NCBI GenBank assembly: GCA_945643635.1
Contig: CALZFC010000006.1
Coordinates: 11,307,001 to 11,371,000, forward strand
Direction: 5' to 3'
Length of the DNA: 64,000 nucleotides
From: Allodiplogaster sudhausi
Lineage: Eukaryota > Nematoda > Chromadorea > Rhabditida > Diplogasteridae
How positions within the stretch are numbered: the first letter of the stretch is position 1; every line of letters begins with the position of its first letter. This document shows, piece by piece, positions 61,145 through 64,000 of the stretch. The notes beneath the pieces are model-generated. The model saw only the letters and a list, made by a program, of their open reading frames with translations, was not told where the DNA came from and did not search any database. The position numbers and the translations under genes are program-made.

Positions 61145-62045
61145 CTATCTTTCTATTTGTGTGAATCACGGAGATTCTGGCGTAGGCCGAAGTGGCATTG
61201 TTAATGTGCTATTTTTCTCCTTCATCTGCTCTCTCTCTCTTTCTTTCTCTCCTTCGCTCTCTAATTCTCTCCTTCTCTCTCTCCCTCTCCGTCTCAGTTT
61301 CCAGGACGTCCAACCAAGACACAAACAACGAGAAGCCACGTTCACAGCCTCGGGCACCAAAGGCCCCCTCCTTCCCTTCTCAGCACTCAACATTCCCACC
61401 TTAAATATTCTGTCGGGAAGGAGTCCTATGTTTCAACACCGTGCTTTTACTCACAGCTTAATGCCACACTAAAACTACATAAGGCATTTGATGATGCTCA
61501 GAGAAGTGGTTGATTTTAAAAAGGGAAAAAAGCTGTTCTACTCCAGCCTATAAATGAAAGGGCTTGAGCAAAAAAAAGATTCTAAGATTCTTCATACTCA
61601 AGCCCTTCTAGCATCACAAGCCTGCCCCATCCTCTTATCTGGACAAACATTCGGAGGGCCCTCTCCAGCTGCATTATGAGAGGTCTTTCTCTGGTTCGCA
61701 GGGTCCAGATACTCTTTGTGAATTCTGAAAGCAGTGCAAGGAATTGCACACAGCTTCTCTGAATGCAGCCATATGATATTAATTTTTTTAAATTCATACC
61801 TTGAAAATCAGTCAAAAGTTAAGAAACACAAGTGAGCCCAAAAATTCGACCCACCAATAGAATCCAATCGAATTATATGTGCCGGCCTTTCTGCATTGAA
61901 GCAAGCTTATTACGAAGGGAAGAAGTCTGAAAAAGTTGTTGCGCGGCGTATTCGGGGCAGTCTCTGCACTTTTCTGCTCCTGTCGTACCTTTCCCTTTTT
62001 TACATCTTTCCCCTGTCATGCTTTATCTAATTTTTTACGCTATTT

Positions 62046-62146
62046 CTCTCTCTCTCTCTCTCAGCTTCTCTGTCTCCCTGCATCTCTCTCTCCACCTCTC
62101 TTTTTGCCACTTTTTCTCCCTGCCTCTTTCTCCCTCTCTCTCTCTC

Positions 62147-62200
<54 letters not shown>
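62046..62200. repeat. CT-rich tract ending in pure (CT)n
   Basis: Imperfect CT units grade into a pure run of about 55 bp at the right end. Confidence 0.95.
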
Positions 62201-62201
<1 letters not shown>

Positions 62202-62673
62202 CTCACCGTCCTAGTTTACACCCTCAGTCAAGAGCGTTGTTGTGAATTATTTTGACTGCTAACGACGCGCCATAACTTTCTCGCCCACGTCGAATCGTTG
62301 CTTGAATAAATGTATGCATGTACACGTGGATGTAGTTGTTTTTGCTCTCACTTCCGAGTGAGATGCCCGAATCATTTGACGAGCTCATTTCAATAACTTG
62401 CAGGACAAACGATATTTGACGTTTTGGATATAACCAAATATCTTTCACTCTAATGACTTTTCGCTGGATTTCATCATAACTTTGAGATCTTCTTTTTACA
62501 CTTTTCGATTGATTGCTTGTCAGCTGAGCGAAACAAGACAATTCATATCAAAATGATGTCATAATTGAACAGCTTGAGTCGACTGCCGGGGGGGGGGATA
62601 TTATGATGAGGTTAATGATTTAGGGAGGAAGGAAAACAAGTCTAGAGAGTGGACAGGATGATGAATGGGAAGA

Positions 62674-62990
62674 GAGTGGAGGAGAGAGAGAGAACGAGGT
62701 AAGGGTGAGAGAGTAGAGAGAGAGAGAGTGGAGGAGAGAGAGAACGAGGGAAGGGTGAGAGAGTAGAGAGAGAGAGAGAGTGGAGGAAAGAGAGAGAACG
62801 AGGTAAGGGTGAGAGAGTAGAGAGAGAGAGAGTGGAGGAGAGAGAGAGAACGAGGTAAGGGTGAGAGAGTAGAGAGAGAGAGAGAGTGGAGGAGAGAGAG
62901 AGAACGAGGTAAGGGTGAGAGAGTAGAGAGAGAGAGAGTGGAGGAGAGAGAGAGAGAGAACGAGATGAAGGGTGAGAGAGTTGAGAGAAA
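62674..62990. repeat. Minisatellite, ~55-62-bp units x 6
   Basis: A unit containing AGTGGAGGAGAGAGAGA, GAACGAGGTAAGGGTGAGA and GAGTAGAGAGAGAG recurs about six times. Units differ in the length of their internal GA runs and by occasional substitutions (for example GGGAAGGG and GGAAAGAG variants). Confidence 0.92.
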
Positions 62991-63822
62991 GGGTGGACAG
63001 AAGAGAGTAAAGAGGGAGGTAAAATAGATTCTTTCCTTGTCGCACTTGTCAGCATGTCTCGATTCGTTCAGACAGCCAAAGCTGAGAAAACAAGGGCAAT
63101 TTCTGAGGGTGGCAGTCGTGATGCTCAAGGCATGTTGATGCACTTTCCTTTGTTTGTCACTCTCCTCTTTCTCTCTTTCCTTGCCCGCCTTGCTTTTTGC
63201 GGAGGGAAGGGACAGGAAGCGAGAGAGAGAGAGAGAGAGAAAGGAGCGAAGCGGGGATTTAAGAACCTAGAACATTGTAGCAGACGAGATTGGCAAGGTG
63301 AGTAATGAGATGAGAAGCTGAGAAAAAATATTCAGAAGAGTGTAAAAAAGTGAGAGGGTGAGAGCGATTAAGAGTAAAAAGAAGAGCTATAAGGAGAGAT
63401 AGGGCGAGGAGATAAATAGAGAAATAATGAGGGAGAGAACGAGAGAGAGAGAGAGAGAGAGAGAGAACGAGAGGGGAGGAAAGCGGAAATGGCATTGTGT
63501 GCGCTTTCCTCCGTCTGAAACACGTCAGCCTTGCCGGTGGCTGACAGCCTTCGCGGCGTGATTCGCCGTCTCAGAGATTGCCGCGCGATGCTAATGCTTT
63601 CTGCTTCTCTGCCCTCTCCGTCATCTCCATACTCTCTCGCTCCCTCTCTTCTCTGAGTCTCCTTTGTTTCTTTGCTGTTTCACGAAAAGCCGCCTGTGGC
63701 AAATTTGATGGCCGCATTTCTTACAGGAATGACGGGTAGGAAATGGGTTTGGAGTCTCTTGTCTCTCCTCTTTGCTTCCTCCTCCTTTTTCACTCATCCC
63801 TTCATCCACCCTCTGTTTCATT

Positions 63823-63824
<2 letters not shown>

Positions 63825-63867
<43 letters not shown>

Positions 63868-63868
63868 T

Positions 63869-63911
<43 letters not shown>

Positions 63912-63912
63912 A
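63825..63912. repeat. (CT)n microsatellite
   Basis: CT and TTTCTC units, ending in a pure CT run of about 40 bp. Confidence 0.95.
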
Positions 63913-64000
63913 CCGCTATCCTTCTCTCTACCACCTGCTGCACTCTCCTTGCGCATGTTGAATAACTACTTTAAGCCCTGACTACTTCCATATCTCCTCC

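Larger units (their letters stand above)
58747..64000. other. 3' intergenic; microsatellites and a minisatellite
   Basis: No recognisable gene. Long CT runs lie at about 59975-60020, 60785-60865, 61050-61142, 62046-62200 and 63825-63912, GA runs at 60157-60176, 63216-63242 and 63440-63470, and a minisatellite at 62674-62990. All long open frames here derive from these repeats. Confidence 0.55.

Noticed and set aside
62674..62990. CRISPR array
   Set aside because: Units are direct, low-complexity and without unique spacers, and the genome is eukaryotic.
62601..63143. 180-codon minus-strand frame with repeated peptide units
   Set aside because: It is the translation of the minisatellite. The peptide repeats only mirror the DNA repeat.
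1..64000. tRNA or rRNA genes
   Set aside because: I looked for the B-box-like GGTTCGA core with matching arms and for rRNA core motifs and found nothing convincing. A covariance-model scan would be decisive.

Overview
The window is nuclear DNA from an animal, most likely a nematode. The genes have many short introns. The NCS-1 protein ends in the same Glu-Gly-Leu-Ser-Ser tail, and has the same 191-residue length, that I recall for the nematode protein. The receptor and the CK1/TTBK-type kinase also belong to families common in nematodes. I cannot name the species. Exon models were made by eye from splice sites, reading phase and family knowledge. Junctions may be off by 1-2 bases, but the coding totals of several models divide exactly by three.

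Minus-strand genes fill the first 27 kb: an unrecognised signal-peptide/membrane protein (1.6-4.7 kb), a CK1/tau-tubulin-kinase-like kinase (9.9-12.1 kb), a class A peptide-type GPCR whose last intron holds a 2.7-kb unit bounded by ~0.4-kb inverted repeats (13.1-19.5 kb), and a lipid phosphate phosphatase (24.6-26.9 kb). Between them lie long GA/CT-rich stretches with no recognisable gene.

Plus-strand genes follow from 28 to 58.7 kb: ZW10 (28.1-32.4 kb), a damaged 3-hydroxyacyl-CoA dehydrogenase copy (33.0-41.2 kb), its intact paralog (42.1-44.6 kb), neuronal calcium sensor NCS-1 (48.8-50.5 kb) and importin-5 (51.8-58.7 kb). The last 5 kb is intergenic and holds a minisatellite.

The most unusual stretch is the damaged dehydrogenase copy. 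A 3.09-kb element with perfect 31-bp terminal inverted repeats splits one exon, with a 2-bp duplication of target bases. This element carries what look like pieces of host genes, including a fatty-acid-hydroxylase-like segment. Four kilobases further on, a complete 3.08-kb hAT transposon with a 686-residue spliced transposase, conserved catalytic residues and a perfect 8-bp target duplication sits 12 bp into a later intron. Two splice sites of the host copy are also damaged.

The conserved genes are housekeeping or neuronal: mitotic checkpoint/ER-Golgi tethering (ZW10), mitochondrial beta-oxidation, calcium sensing, nuclear import, lipid dephosphorylation and peptide signalling. I see no evidence that they act as one pathway. 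Close same-strand spacing (ZW10, dehydrogenase copies) would allow an operon, but I see nothing that proves one.
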